Positions 50,283 to 59,513 of a DNA stretch of 64,000 nucleotides are shown here, piece by piece. The notes beneath the pieces are model-generated. The model made no database searches and was not told the origin of the DNA. It worked only from the letters and a program-made list of their open reading frames with translations. The DNA lies in contig JAOYTL010000005.1 of NCBI GenBank assembly GCA_025846845.1, forward strand, positions 372,001 through 436,000, given 5' to 3'. Source of the stretch: Alloboseaceae bacterium BT-24-1 (GTDB lineage: Bacteria > Pseudomonadota > Alphaproteobacteria > Rhizobiales > Beijerinckiaceae). Numbering within the stretch: position 1 is the stretch's first letter; the number at the start of each line of letters is the position of its first letter. Both the position numbers and the translations under genes were made by a program.

Positions 50283-52775
50283 TTAGTTGCGACAGACCTT
50301 CATGGCCGAGAGCGTCAGCGTCGCCGGCGCATGATTCAGCTTGTCGATCAGGACGCGAAACTTGCGGCTTTGAGCGTCAGGTCTGATTTGGAAGGATATC
50401 TTGCGCGTGCCTCGCTCGAGGATACCGTCCCAGACACGGGCATATCGCTGGAAGGGCCCTGTGGCAGAGTCGCCGTACTCACCAACATAAATGATGAAGT
50501 AGCCTTGTGAATCGCCGGTTTCGATCTCCACGCGCATGAGTGAATCGCCGGACGTCGAAAGCCATTCCTCCTTCGGTTCGACCCATACCGGGCCTTCTCC
50601 CGTATACACCCGATGTGTACGCGCAAAGGGGGATGTCAGCTTCGGGCTTACGCCCCCGCCATCTTGGCCGAAGGGGCGGAATTTGCGAATCTGCTCGTCG
50701 CTATAAGTGATCAGCTCGGGCCGCGCCGAGACATGAGCCAGGCGCGAGATGAGGCCAAGGCGATAGCTGATCTCCTCGAAGACGGCACGGTCGTCAAGCT
50801 GAGCGCAAGCATAACGGGCCGCGAGCGGCTCGTCCCTCAACCGGTATAGCCGCCAGCCGTCCTTGTCGTTGATCAGCAGCTCCGAATAGCGCTCGTCAGC
50901 GACAAGCTGTTCTGCGACCGAGCGCGAGAAGGTCGACAAGTAGTAGCCCGGCACAAAGACGTAGCGGACATTGCGGTCGCGCAGCCAAGCATACGCCGCA
51001 TCGGGTTGGGCCAGCATATAAAACGGGATCATCTGGTCGTCGTGCTGGTCGATCCAAGAGCCCGTTCCGTAGATCGCGGTTCCGGGCTGGAAGAAGGTCA
51101 GCGTCCGCTCGCGAGGATCAGCATTAGTCTCAAGATAGGAGTAGATGCGGGCCGCGTTGTAGTTGCTGCCCCTGCGCGGAAAGGCGCGCTCCCCCGCGCT
51201 GAGAAAGTCCAGACGCGCGCCATGGAGGGACAGCCGGTTGATGGACTGATCGATCGTCCATCGCGCGGCGACGAAGGCGAACCCCGCAAGCAGGGCACCG
51301 AACGCAAGCTGTCGCGGAATCGCAAGCACGCGCTCGATCGGAAAGACGACATAGATGGGATGCCGCGACGCGCGACGGCGTTCCAGTTGCGCCACGGCGG
51401 AGCCCGCGATGATCGCGAGCGCCGGGACGGCGGTGAGCGGCAGATAGCGTGCGTTCTTGATGAGGAGCGTGATGTTGAAGGCCGCGCCGATGAAGCCCAG
51501 AATGCTGATGAACAGAAACCAGAGGATCGACACGCGGCATGTCACTCCGATCGCAGTCCAGTTCCTCAACAGGAAAGCAAAGGCCGCGAGGCCAACCCAG
51601 TAAGTGATGCCAAAAAGGTCAGGCGAAGCAAATCCAAAAAGCGGCCCCGCCGTCAGGCGCTCCGAGAAAGACGCCAGTTTCCTAATATCAATCAGGTCTT
51701 CGTAGAACCTCAGCTCCGGCAGCCCTGCCACCGCGACATGGTCGTGCAAGGGGACGCCTAAGATAATGATGTTCTTCACATATTGCGCGCCGCCGATCGC
51801 GACTGCGACGATACCGATTACCAGCGGCACGCCAAACCGCCGAAAGCGGTCGGAGGGCCCAAGGACAAGCCAGGCGAAAGCCGCGAGGACCCAGCAGAGC
51901 ACGCCGATGGAATGCGAGAAGGCCGCGCAACCGAGCCACACGCCCGCCAGCACAGCCGTGCGCTTGTCTGGGTTCTCAATGACCCGCGCCATGGCGACGA
52001 TTGCACCCGCGACCGCCATGATGCGCAGTCCGTCGACATGATATCCGACGAGCAGCAGGACGTAGATCGGCGTGCAGAGCATCACGATGATCGCCACGGC
52101 AACCGACCGGAGACCCTCGCGACTCAATCCTGCAGCGAGCAGGCTCATCATGCCGAAAAGGCAAAAGGCCGCGAGGACCCGAGACGGCGCGAAGTTCTCA
52201 ATCCCGACCCAGCTGCTGCCCCAGACAAGAAACAGATGGATCGCCGGCGGATGGGCCGAGGGGGCGAACATGCCGCTTGGGGCGCTCTGCGTGAGCGGGT
52301 AGACGCTAAGACTGCCGGCTCGGAAGACCTCGCGTGCGACGGCGAGATACTCCAGAGAGTCGTTCTCGATCACGGGTAAACTGAGGACCTGGAGCAGGGT
52401 CGTCGCCGACAGGCCCAGAACCACGAGGCCAAGGATGAACCCAGTGATCGAAAAGCTCCCGCGCAACCGCGCGCGCGCATCCGACAGGTCGGCGCGCAAC
52501 GCGGCCAGCTGGTCGCGCCCCATGGCGATCGCTGCAGCAATCAGAGCAATCACGAAGGCCAGGTGCAGCCAGATGGGAGTTTGCCAGGGCAGCGAGTAGA
52601 GGACCATCATCACGAGCGCGATGGCAAAGGGCGCTGCGGGTGCCATGAACAGGAACAGGGGCAGCGAATCGCCACGCGCCGGGCGCATCAGCCGGGCAGC
52701 GGCGATGAACACCGCAAGCGGTGCGGCAAGGCATGTCGTTGCGACAAACGCCAGCACCACGAGGGCCGTTCCCAT
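50283..52775 (-). CDS. Large polytopic membrane protein, GT-C-like glycosyltransferase or ligase
   Basis: An 830-aa membrane protein with about 12-13 hydrophobic segments in residues 1-500 and a soluble C-terminal third. The first periplasmic loop has ENDSLEYLAVAREVFRAGSL, resembling the acidic loop of GT-C enzymes that use lipid-linked sugars. PTSAHPPAIHLF-like and SVYPLTQSAPSGMFAPSAHP residues follow. The C-terminal part (about 690-830) is beta-rich (MRVEIETGDSQGYFIIYVGE), perhaps a carbohydrate-binding module. It could polymerise or decorate the glycan. The exact family is not recognised. It is the first gene of the minus-strand block ending at wzt. Confidence 0.7.
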   Translation of the reverse strand: MGTALVVLAFVATTCLAAPLAVFIAAARLMRPARGDSLPLFLFMAPAAPFAIALVMMVLYSLPWQTPIWLHLAFVIALIAAAIAMGRDQLAALRADLSDARARLRGSFSITGFILGLVVLGLSATTLLQVLSLPVIENDSLEYLAVAREVFRAGSLSVYPLTQSAPSGMFAPSAHPPAIHLFLVWGSSWVGIENFAPSRVLAAFCLFGMMSLLAAGLSREGLRSVAVAIIVMLCTPIYVLLLVGYHVDGLRIMAVAGAIVAMARVIENPDKRTAVLAGVWLGCAAFSHSIGVLCWVLAAFAWLVLGPSDRFRRFGVPLVIGIVAVAIGGAQYVKNIIILGVPLHDHVAVAGLPELRFYEDLIDIRKLASFSERLTAGPLFGFASPDLFGITYWVGLAAFAFLLRNWTAIGVTCRVSILWFLFISILGFIGAAFNITLLIKNARYLPLTAVPALAIIAGSAVAQLERRRASRHPIYVVFPIERVLAIPRQLAFGALLAGFAFVAARWTIDQSINRLSLHGARLDFLSAGERAFPRRGSNYNAARIYSYLETNADPRERTLTFFQPGTAIYGTGSWIDQHDDQMIPFYMLAQPDAAYAWLRDRNVRYVFVPGYYLSTFSRSVAEQLVADERYSELLINDKDGWRLYRLRDEPLAARYACAQLDDRAVFEEISYRLGLISRLAHVSARPELITYSDEQIRKFRPFGQDGGGVSPKLTSPFARTHRVYTGEGPVWVEPKEEWLSTSGDSLMRVEIETGDSQGYFIIYVGEYGDSATGPFQRYARVWDGILERGTRKISFQIRPDAQSRKFRVLIDKLNHAPATLTLSAMKVCRN

Positions 52776-52869
52776 CTCTATACTCCTGCAATCGACGTCG
52801 GGACGCCATCGGCCATGACCGCGCGATCTGCTCGTTCGCGCGGTCGGCGGATAGTGTCCCGTCGCTCAT

Positions 52870-54309
52870 GTGAGAGCTGCGCCGTTCAGCGCAGCGTTGA
52901 CAAACGGCGACAAGGGCCTCATCGCCGTCAGTAGCGATACGTTGCGAGGTACAGTGCGAGCGACCGAAACGAGCCCCCAGCGCAACGCTTCGACCTTCCG
53001 CAGCGGGCTCATCTGGAACCTCGCAAGCCTCGGGTTCCTAGCACTGGCCGGCTTTGCGCTCAACATCGTGATAGGGCGAGTCTACGGCGCCGCACAGCTC
53101 GGCAACTTCAATATCTGCTATGCGTTTTTTATCGTCGTGTCGCAGGTCGGGTCATTTGGACTGCACCTGTCCGCGCTGCAGGCGGTCGCAGAGCATTGGG
53201 ACAGCGACATCAGGCTCGCCAGTTCCGCGATCCGCGAGGCGTTCCTCGCCTGCCTCGTCACCACGAGCATTGGAACGGCACTGTGGTTCGCCCTGCTCCC
53301 GGTCGTCTCCCTGTTCTATGGCGACAGCGACTTCGCAACCTCATGGGTGCTTCTGGCTCCGGGATTGTTCCTCTTCTCGCTCAACAAGGTGCTGCTCAAC
53401 GTCGTAAATGGCGCAAATCACATGCGCGCGTTCGCCTTGTTGCAGGGCCTGCGCTACGCGCTCATTCTCACTTTCGTCGTCGTCGCGCTGGCTCAATCCT
53501 GGCCAGGCGCGCGCCTCACATTGATCCTGACCCTGGCCGAATTGCTGCTCTTCGTGCCGCTCGCTGGGTATGTCAGGTCCATGCTGCCGGCGAAGACTGC
53601 GCCCGACCCAGCCATGCGCCGCAGACATTTCTCCTTCGGCCGGCGCTCCTGCTGGTCAGGAGCCGTCATCGAGCTCAACACCCGCGTCGACGTGCTGGTG
53701 CTGGGGGCAATGATCGGTGCGGAAGCCGCCGGTATCTACACGATAGCGGGCCTTATGGCCGAAGGCCTTGCCATGATCATCTTCGCTGTCCGGAGCATGC
53801 TCAATCCACTGATCGGGCGCGCCCTCATGCAGGGCCGCCCGGAGGAAGTGACTCGGATGTGCCGCAGGGCGGTGCTCTGGCTGACGCCCACCTTGGCGGC
53901 GGCAAGCCTCATCCTGCTTTTGGCATTTCCGTTCTTCATCGAGATCGTCTTCGGCAATGACAAGTTCGCGGCCGCATTGGCGCCGCTTGCATGGCTTCTG
54001 GGTGGCCTGACGCTGGCTTCGGGCTGGCTCGCCTTCAACATGCTGCTGCTGCTTGCCAACCGACCCGGATGGCATTCCGTTTACATGACGGCGCTGCTGG
54101 CAGTGAACGTCACCCTCGGCGTTCTACTCGTCCCGCATTTCGGCCTCGCCGGAGCTGGCATGGCGGCAGGCGGCACATCGCTGGCCGGCGCCCTGCTCAT
54201 CATCGCTCTGGCCCCTCGCGTGGCGCGTGTGCGGCTAGCGCCGCCATGGTCGGCATCATCGGAGCGGCTTGTTGGCCTCCATGTCGAACCACATGGCAAA
54301 GAACGCTGA
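52870..54309 (+). CDS. wzx: O-antigen flippase, Wzx/MATE-like (MOP superfamily)
   Basis: A 479-aa membrane protein with about 12-14 helices (first near residue 47). GLIWNLASLGFLALAGFALN, VIGRVYGAAQLGNFNICYAF and AVIELNTRVDVLVLGAMIGA match the polysaccharide biosynthesis branch of the MOP superfamily, which flips lipid-linked repeat units. The frame begins at GTG 52870, but starts at TTG 52942 or GTG 52954 (with GAGG four bases upstream of the latter) are as likely. The last 54 bases overlap the end of the convergent glycosyltransferase gene. Confidence 0.82.
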   Translation: MRAAPFSAALTNGDKGLIAVSSDTLRGTVRATETSPQRNASTFRSGLIWNLASLGFLALAGFALNIVIGRVYGAAQLGNFNICYAFFIVVSQVGSFGLHLSALQAVAEHWDSDIRLASSAIREAFLACLVTTSIGTALWFALLPVVSLFYGDSDFATSWVLLAPGLFLFSLNKVLLNVVNGANHMRAFALLQGLRYALILTFVVVALAQSWPGARLTLILTLAELLLFVPLAGYVRSMLPAKTAPDPAMRRRHFSFGRRSCWSGAVIELNTRVDVLVLGAMIGAEAAGIYTIAGLMAEGLAMIIFAVRSMLNPLIGRALMQGRPEEVTRMCRRAVLWLTPTLAAASLILLLAFPFFIEIVFGNDKFAAALAPLAWLLGGLTLASGWLAFNMLLLLANRPGWHSVYMTALLAVNVTLGVLLVPHFGLAGAGMAAGGTSLAGALLIIALAPRVARVRLAPPWSASSERLVGLHVEPHGKER

Positions 54310-55203
54310 CTGCAGGGCCACGGAGAACGAGAACATCATCGCAAGGGCAGACATTCCAGGAACCTCACCCTCGGACGACCACAACACGACCACGCGCCCC
54401 GACATCCATACGAAAATCAGCGTCATGACGATCGACAGGAGATAGAAGAACACCAGCGGATGGAAATCCTGCACCACATACTTGATCCACATGCGCCGCA
54501 GCCACCCCTTCACCAGCACGTTCGATATCGTAAAGATGACGCGCCTGATCTTGATGCCGCTGATCTCACCGACGCCATAAACCGGACGCACCGGCACATC
54601 CCTCACGCGGAAATTGGCGATGTTCAGACTAATCAGCAGATCATTGGGCTGCCCATAGCGCTTGTACATGCGATCCCAGTCAATGACTTGCAGCACCTCG
54701 CGGTCGGCGACCGTGTAGCCTGTCTGGCTATCGGACACGTGCCAGTATCCTGATGCGATCTTTGTCAGCAACGACAGGATCGAATTGCCGAAAAACCGCC
54801 GCTTTGGGATCACGCTGTAAGCGCCACGCCACAGGAGCCGGTTGCCCTTCACGTAATTGACGCCCTTGTCGATAACGCAATCAAGCAGATTCGGCAGGTC
54901 TGCCGGATCCATTTGCCCGTCGCCTGCCATGACGACAGCCATGTCCATGCCATTGTCCCTGGCCCATTTGTAGCCGCTGGCAATGGCTCCGCCGACACCC
55001 TCGTTCTGTTCATGTCGGATCAGAACAATCCTCGGATCGGCCTTCGCCAATTCCGCAACCACTTCGGCAGTACGGTCGGGACTTTGATCGTCGACGACGA
55101 CGATCCGATCCACAAAGTCCGGCATAGTGGATGTGACTTTCGCGATCTGGTGCTCTTCCTTGAAGCAGGGCACCACGACGGCAACTGATTTATCTCGATA
55201 CAT
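54256..55203 (-). CDS. Glycosyltransferase family 2, DPM1/ArnC-like with C-terminal membrane helices
   Basis: A 315-aa enzyme. The GT-A domain has VAVVVPCFKEEHQIAKVTST, DRIVVVDDQSPDRTAEVV, MAVVMAGDGQMDPADLPNLL (D-x-D site), GNRLLWRGAYSVIPKRRFFG and DSQTGYTVADREVL. Two C-terminal membrane helices follow (LVFFYLLSIVMTLIFVWMSG and MSALAMMFSFSVALQSAFFA). It likely transfers a sugar to a polyprenyl carrier or to a lipid acceptor. It ends inside the flippase gene on the other strand. Confidence 0.88.
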   Translation of the reverse strand: MYRDKSVAVVVPCFKEEHQIAKVTSTMPDFVDRIVVVDDQSPDRTAEVVAELAKADPRIVLIRHEQNEGVGGAIASGYKWARDNGMDMAVVMAGDGQMDPADLPNLLDCVIDKGVNYVKGNRLLWRGAYSVIPKRRFFGNSILSLLTKIASGYWHVSDSQTGYTVADREVLQVIDWDRMYKRYGQPNDLLISLNIANFRVRDVPVRPVYGVGEISGIKIRRVIFTISNVLVKGWLRRMWIKYVVQDFHPLVFFYLLSIVMTLIFVWMSGRVVVLWSSEGEVPGMSALAMMFSFSVALQSAFFAMWFDMEANKPLR

Positions 55204-55781
55204 CCTGGCCCCTTTGAAGGTGCGTGGCTGATAGGCGGGTTGATAGTCGGCCGATCAATATCGGCAGCAGGGCGATGGTCGCGCCGATCAACACGCCGCT
55301 GGACGGGCGGCGCTGAACCGCGCTGGCCGATCCGTCCAATGGGCCATGTGGTCGAGGCTGCCGAGGCCGATCTCCAGCGCAGGAGCTCATCCAGCGTAAG
55401 CCATGATGCCGCAGCCGGAGGCGTTGACCGTTGCTCCCATGGACTGGCGCCGGTTCTGGTCGTGGAAGGCGAGATCGATGGCGCGCCAGTGCGCCCAGTC
55501 GAGATAGGCGGCATCCGCCACCGGACCATGCCGGTCGCCGTCGCCGAGCAAGGCAACGCTCATCGGCAAGGGATGATGTTTCGCCAGTCGAACGGCGCGC
55601 ATCTGAAGGACCATCTGTCTTGGACGAAACCCGAAGCCGCTCCTCTCTCATGGTGCTCGCGGCGAGGCAAGGCTTCAGGCGCGCCGCTCGCGTTGACAAG
55701 GAAGAACGCCCTGTCTATCGACCGGGGTGCGATGCGATGGTTACGACACGCGTATTAAGTGTGAACGCCAACGGGGGCGGC
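55204..55781. other. 578-base gap with no confident gene; possible gene remnant
   Basis: No reading frame here has a ribosome site together with a recognisable product. On the minus strand, 55390-55614 reads through 75 codons to an in-frame TGA (55387-55389) and would continue 32 codons further to 55288. Its peptide includes YLDWAHWRAIDLAFHDQN and MGATVNASGCGIMAYAG, which look protein-like but match no family known to me. It may be a decayed gene broken by a stop codon, or chance in GC-rich DNA. Confidence 0.35.
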
Positions 55782-56546
55782 ATGGGCCGAATATCACCAA
55801 AGGCCAAAATCGGCGCCGGCTGCGACATCGCCGAAACCGCCATCGTCCATGACAATGTCGAGCTCGGCGACGGCGTTCGCGTTGGCGAATTTTGCATCCT
55901 CGGCCATCCGGCCCGCGGCGACGCAGCCGGGTCCCCGCTGCGGATCGGGCAAGGCTCGCACATTCGCTCCCACACGACGATGTATGAGGGCTCGACTTTC
56001 GGCCCGCGCCTGATGGTCGGCCATGGCTGCATGATCCGCGAAGGGGTCGAGGCCGGCGTCAATTTGCAGATCGGATCGATGAACGATCTTGAAGGCGACG
56101 CGACTTTTGGCGACTGGGTGCGCTTCCACTCGAACGTCCACATCTGCAGGGGAACCGTTCTGGGCGACCTTGTCTGGATCTTCCCCTATGTCGTGACCAC
56201 CAACGACCCGGCTCCGCCTTCTGGACTGCAGTTCGGGCCCAGGCTCGAGCATGGATCGGTCGTTTGCACGCAGTCGATCGTGCTGCCGGGCACGACGATG
56301 GGGGTGGGGGCATTCGCCGGCGCCATGACGCGGGTTGGCGGCGCTGTCCCGGCCGGCGCGCTGGTCGTCGGCAACCCGGCCAAGCAGGTTGGTTCGGTCA
56401 GGCGCATCAAATATGCGCCCAAAGGGTATAATCATCCGTGGATGTCCCATCACGCCTGGTACTATCCGGAGGACGCGCACGCCCGCATCGCGGAGTTGGG
56501 CGCCGAAGTTGAGGCCGCCTGCGACGCGTTGGAAGCCAGTACGTGA
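55782..56546 (+). CDS. Hexapeptide-repeat acyltransferase (WbbJ/LpxA-like)
   Basis: A 254-aa left-handed beta-helix protein. Repeats run from ISPKAKIGAGCDIAETAIVH and NVELGDGVRVGEFCILGHPA through THMVGHGCMIREGVEAGVNL-like stretches to VVTTNDPAPP and GAFAGAMTRVGGAVPAGALV. It would acetylate or acylate a sugar. ATG 55782 follows a GGGGGCGG purine run; an earlier in-frame ATG at 55737 is possible. The C-terminal third (HPWMSHHAWYYPEDAHARIA) is not part of the helix. It begins the rightmost gene block, all on the plus strand. Confidence 0.82.
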   Translation: MGRISPKAKIGAGCDIAETAIVHDNVELGDGVRVGEFCILGHPARGDAAGSPLRIGQGSHIRSHTTMYEGSTFGPRLMVGHGCMIREGVEAGVNLQIGSMNDLEGDATFGDWVRFHSNVHICRGTVLGDLVWIFPYVVTTNDPAPPSGLQFGPRLEHGSVVCTQSIVLPGTTMGVGAFAGAMTRVGGAVPAGALVVGNPAKQVGSVRRIKYAPKGYNHPWMSHHAWYYPEDAHARIAELGAEVEAACDALEAST

Positions 56547-56773
56547 AAACTCGCATCGGCATCGGACAGCGTCGCGGCCGCGCCGCCGGCGTGACGCGGC
56601 GGATTTGACGCAAGGCTTCCCCAGCCCATCCGGATGATCGATGTCTGCGGCTCTGGGTCGACGCTTTCGTGTCCGCCGGCATAACGTGGATGCAAGGCAG
56701 ACGTAATAGAGCAGCGCTTCGGACCGGTCTGGAGCTACCGGATCCACGCACTGAACAGGATGTAGACGACCAC

Positions 56774-58306
56774 ATGCGCGTATTGATGTTGGACAGGAAC
56801 TTTCTGATCGACCGGCGCATCACGCTGATGGCGCAGTCGTTGGCTGCGGCCGGGCACGAGATACGGCTCGTCCACACCAAGATGCCGGAGAGCTTTTCCG
56901 ACCCGAGCGAGAGCCGGCGTCGGCTGCCGAGGCAGCCTGATGCGATGATCAATCTGGCGATCTCGGAGGATGGCGAGGACTTCGCGCTCAACGCCGACGG
57001 CGTGGGCAGCGCCCCGGCGCATATCGTCGAGAGCCGGAAGCGCGGCTATCGCAATGCGCGCATGCGCAAGCGCGTGGGCAACGAGTTCAGGCGCAAATTG
57101 CGCAAGACCGGCTCCGGCAAGCTCGGCATGATGGCAGAGTTCTACAGCCGCTATCCCGACATTGCCGTCGATCATGTCCGGGAAATTCCGCGCCTGGGCC
57201 CACTGCGGCATATCGCAGCCATTCCGTTCGCCATGATGGCACTTCCGACCTATGTCCGCTCCGCCCTCAATCGACCAACGCAGATACCTTCGGCGAAGAT
57301 CAAGGGCGCTCGCCCACTCGACAGCTGGGAGGAAACAGTCGTCCAATACGCCTACGAGCAGTGGCGACCGGATGTCGTGTGCGCCAATGATGCTGTGACA
57401 CTACGGGCGGGCGCGGAAATCAAGACGCTGCTCAACATCCCGCTCGTCTACGACGCGCATGAACTCTACAGCTACCAGCCGGGCATCCCCTATGAACAGG
57501 CCAAGCGCCTTTTCATGGAGGAGTTCGCCCTGATGAAGCTGGTCGACGAACTCATCGTCATCAACGCCCAGCAAGGCGCGATCATGGAGCGCGACTTTGA
57601 CGCGCGGGGCTGGATAGCATGCTCAAACGCCACGCCCTGGCCCAACAAGTTCCAGATCACCGCACGCTACGACTGGATCCGCGACGAGACCCATATCCCT
57701 CACGACCACAAGATCATCCTCTTCCAGGGCGGCATCAACAAGGAGCGGAGAATCGATTTCATTCTGCGCGGGCTCGCCGGCGCCCGCAGGAAGGATCTCC
57801 ATCTCGTCTTCCTCACCTTTGGCAGCGAAATCCCGTTCTTCAGGGAGATGGCGCGCGAACTCGGCATCAGCTCACGGGTGCATTTCCTCGATCTGGTGCC
57901 GTGGGACGAGATGCTGTTCTGGGCCGCGTCGGCAGATGCAGGGATCATGCCCTACCAGGCGACCGACCAGAACACGGCAATCTCGTCGCCCAACAAGATG
58001 TATGAGTTCATCATGGCAGGCACTCCGATGATCGGCTCATCGGAACTGGTCAACGTGCGCCGCATCGTGGGTGAGGAGCGCTTCGGCGTGCTGGCGCAAT
58101 TCCGCAACGATGGCGACTACATCAGCGCGATCAACGAGATGTTCGACGAGCGCCTCGGCGGGCCGGAACGGTTCCGTCCCGCGCTGATCGACAATGCCCA
58201 GAAATATTCGTGGGAGAGCGAATCGCAGGGTGTGATGACCATGTACGACCGGCTCGCTAAGCGAGCCCAGACGCGCTCGGAACCCTCGGAACAGGGGAAG
58301 ACGTGA
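56774..58306 (+). CDS. Glycosyltransferase family 4 with long N-lobe insertion
   Basis: A 510-aa GT-B enzyme, longer than its neighbours. MRVLMLDRNFLIDRRITLMA opens; residues about 60-170 are an insertion rich in Arg and Lys (GYRNARMRKRVGNEFRRKLR). Core motifs are VVCANDAVTLRAGAEIKTLL, LVYDAHELYSYQPGIPYEQA, ILFQGGINKERRIDFILRGL, LVFLTFGSEIPFFREMAREL and SSPNKMYEFIMAGTPMIGSS. The YDAHE and NKMYEF motifs link it to the 39982 family. It lies in a plus-strand operon with the following genes. Sugar specificity unknown. Confidence 0.85.
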   Translation: MRVLMLDRNFLIDRRITLMAQSLAAAGHEIRLVHTKMPESFSDPSESRRRLPRQPDAMINLAISEDGEDFALNADGVGSAPAHIVESRKRGYRNARMRKRVGNEFRRKLRKTGSGKLGMMAEFYSRYPDIAVDHVREIPRLGPLRHIAAIPFAMMALPTYVRSALNRPTQIPSAKIKGARPLDSWEETVVQYAYEQWRPDVVCANDAVTLRAGAEIKTLLNIPLVYDAHELYSYQPGIPYEQAKRLFMEEFALMKLVDELIVINAQQGAIMERDFDARGWIACSNATPWPNKFQITARYDWIRDETHIPHDHKIILFQGGINKERRIDFILRGLAGARRKDLHLVFLTFGSEIPFFREMARELGISSRVHFLDLVPWDEMLFWAASADAGIMPYQATDQNTAISSPNKMYEFIMAGTPMIGSSELVNVRRIVGEERFGVLAQFRNDGDYISAINEMFDERLGGPERFRPALIDNAQKYSWESESQGVMTMYDRLAKRAQTRSEPSEQGKT

Positions 58307-58336
58307 TGCGGCTGCTGGACAAGCGAGCGGTGTGAC

Positions 58337-59443
58337 ATGCCGAATCCCAACAAGAACGACAACCGGATGCCCGCGTCCGGGCCAGATTCGGTTTCCTCGG
58401 CCTTTTCCCTGATGGAACCGATGCTGCGACCTGGCCCTCAGGCCAGCATGGAAGTCCGATTCGGCGATTGCAGCCTGAAGCTCGAAAGGACAGAGAGCGC
58501 GGTTCGCGTACTCCTTGAAGGCGCGTCACCTGCGTTGCCGCGTCCGCGCGCCCTTGAAGACTATCTGGCGCTGCTCGCCTTGCATAAGAGCCTGCGGCAG
58601 ATCGCGGTAATCGACGCCGACGCCCGGCGAATCGTGACCTTGCTCGACCACGGCGCAGTCGTCGACCGCATGTACCGGGCGGGCGACGGAAGCCAGGGCA
58701 TATGGAGCGGTGTGCAGCTCGTGGACAGGCTGTCCAACCAGCGCATCGCCCCCGTCAGTTTCGATCTCGTCCCGTGTGCCGAACTGGGCAGGATCGTCCG
58801 CGAAGCCGATTTGGAGCTGCCGCTCGGCGAGGCGCCAAAGCTGCTGGCCCAGATCGAACGCTGGATCATCGAGCACACTGACGATGACGCTAAGTCAGCT
58901 CCTGACGTGCCGGAAGAAAAACCGCCCGCAGCGCGCTTGGGCCTCCGCGCACGCCTCGCCCGCGCGTTCAAGGCTAGCGTCAAGTCGGCGCTGATCGGCG
59001 CCCAGCCGGCTGAAGCCACTGACGACGCCGGCACAGTTGTCGCCCGCGCCCCGACCCCGGAAACGGCGGCCGGACCGTCGATCGTCCGTATCTCTGATCG
59101 ACGGCTTCTGACGGCCCCAGAGAGCAAGCGCTTCTTGCGTGCGGCGCTGCTCGTGGAGGAAGCGCGCCTGCGGTTCATCGATCAAGACGATCCGCACTAT
59201 GTCTACGCGCTGCGGAATTTCGAGGGCTTCCCGATCTCGCTCGCGCTGAGCATGCCAGTGTTTGAAGGCGCGCCGCCGACCACATTCGAGGCCACGATCG
59301 ATGTGCAGAGACGATCGGACGGCGTGGACATGATGCGCCTCGTCCTCCCGCCGATGAAAGACCTGGAGGCAGCGGCGCTGCTCGGCTTGCGCCAGCTCAT
59401 TGCCACCCGCACCGGCGCGACGGTGATCTTCGGCGAAATCTAG
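58337..59443 (+). CDS. Unrecognised 368-aa protein in the polysaccharide locus
   Basis: A soluble protein of 368 aa with no signal or membrane helix. Residues about 38-175 look alpha/beta (MEVRFGDCSLKLERTESAVR, LEDYLALLALHKSLRQIAVI, PVSFDLVPCAELGRIVREAD). A Pro/Ala-rich linker (about 178-245) contains a basic patch (LRARLARAFKASVKSALIGA). The C-terminal part (IVRISDRRLLTAPESKRFLR onward) includes HYVYALRNFEGFPISLALSM and a beta-rich end. No family is recognised. It lies between a glycosyltransferase and a deacetylase-like gene on the same strand, so a role in glycan synthesis or regulation is likely. Confidence 0.6.
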   Translation: MPNPNKNDNRMPASGPDSVSSAFSLMEPMLRPGPQASMEVRFGDCSLKLERTESAVRVLLEGASPALPRPRALEDYLALLALHKSLRQIAVIDADARRIVTLLDHGAVVDRMYRAGDGSQGIWSGVQLVDRLSNQRIAPVSFDLVPCAELGRIVREADLELPLGEAPKLLAQIERWIIEHTDDDAKSAPDVPEEKPPAARLGLRARLARAFKASVKSALIGAQPAEATDDAGTVVARAPTPETAAGPSIVRISDRRLLTAPESKRFLRAALLVEEARLRFIDQDDPHYVYALRNFEGFPISLALSMPVFEGAPPTTFEATIDVQRRSDGVDMMRLVLPPMKDLEAAALLGLRQLIATRTGATVIFGEI

Positions 59444-59513
59444 CAACATCAGCGCGAGCGCCGACTTCAACATGACATCCTGCCGAGCAGCAAGGGCAGA
59501 AGGATCAAGCCCC

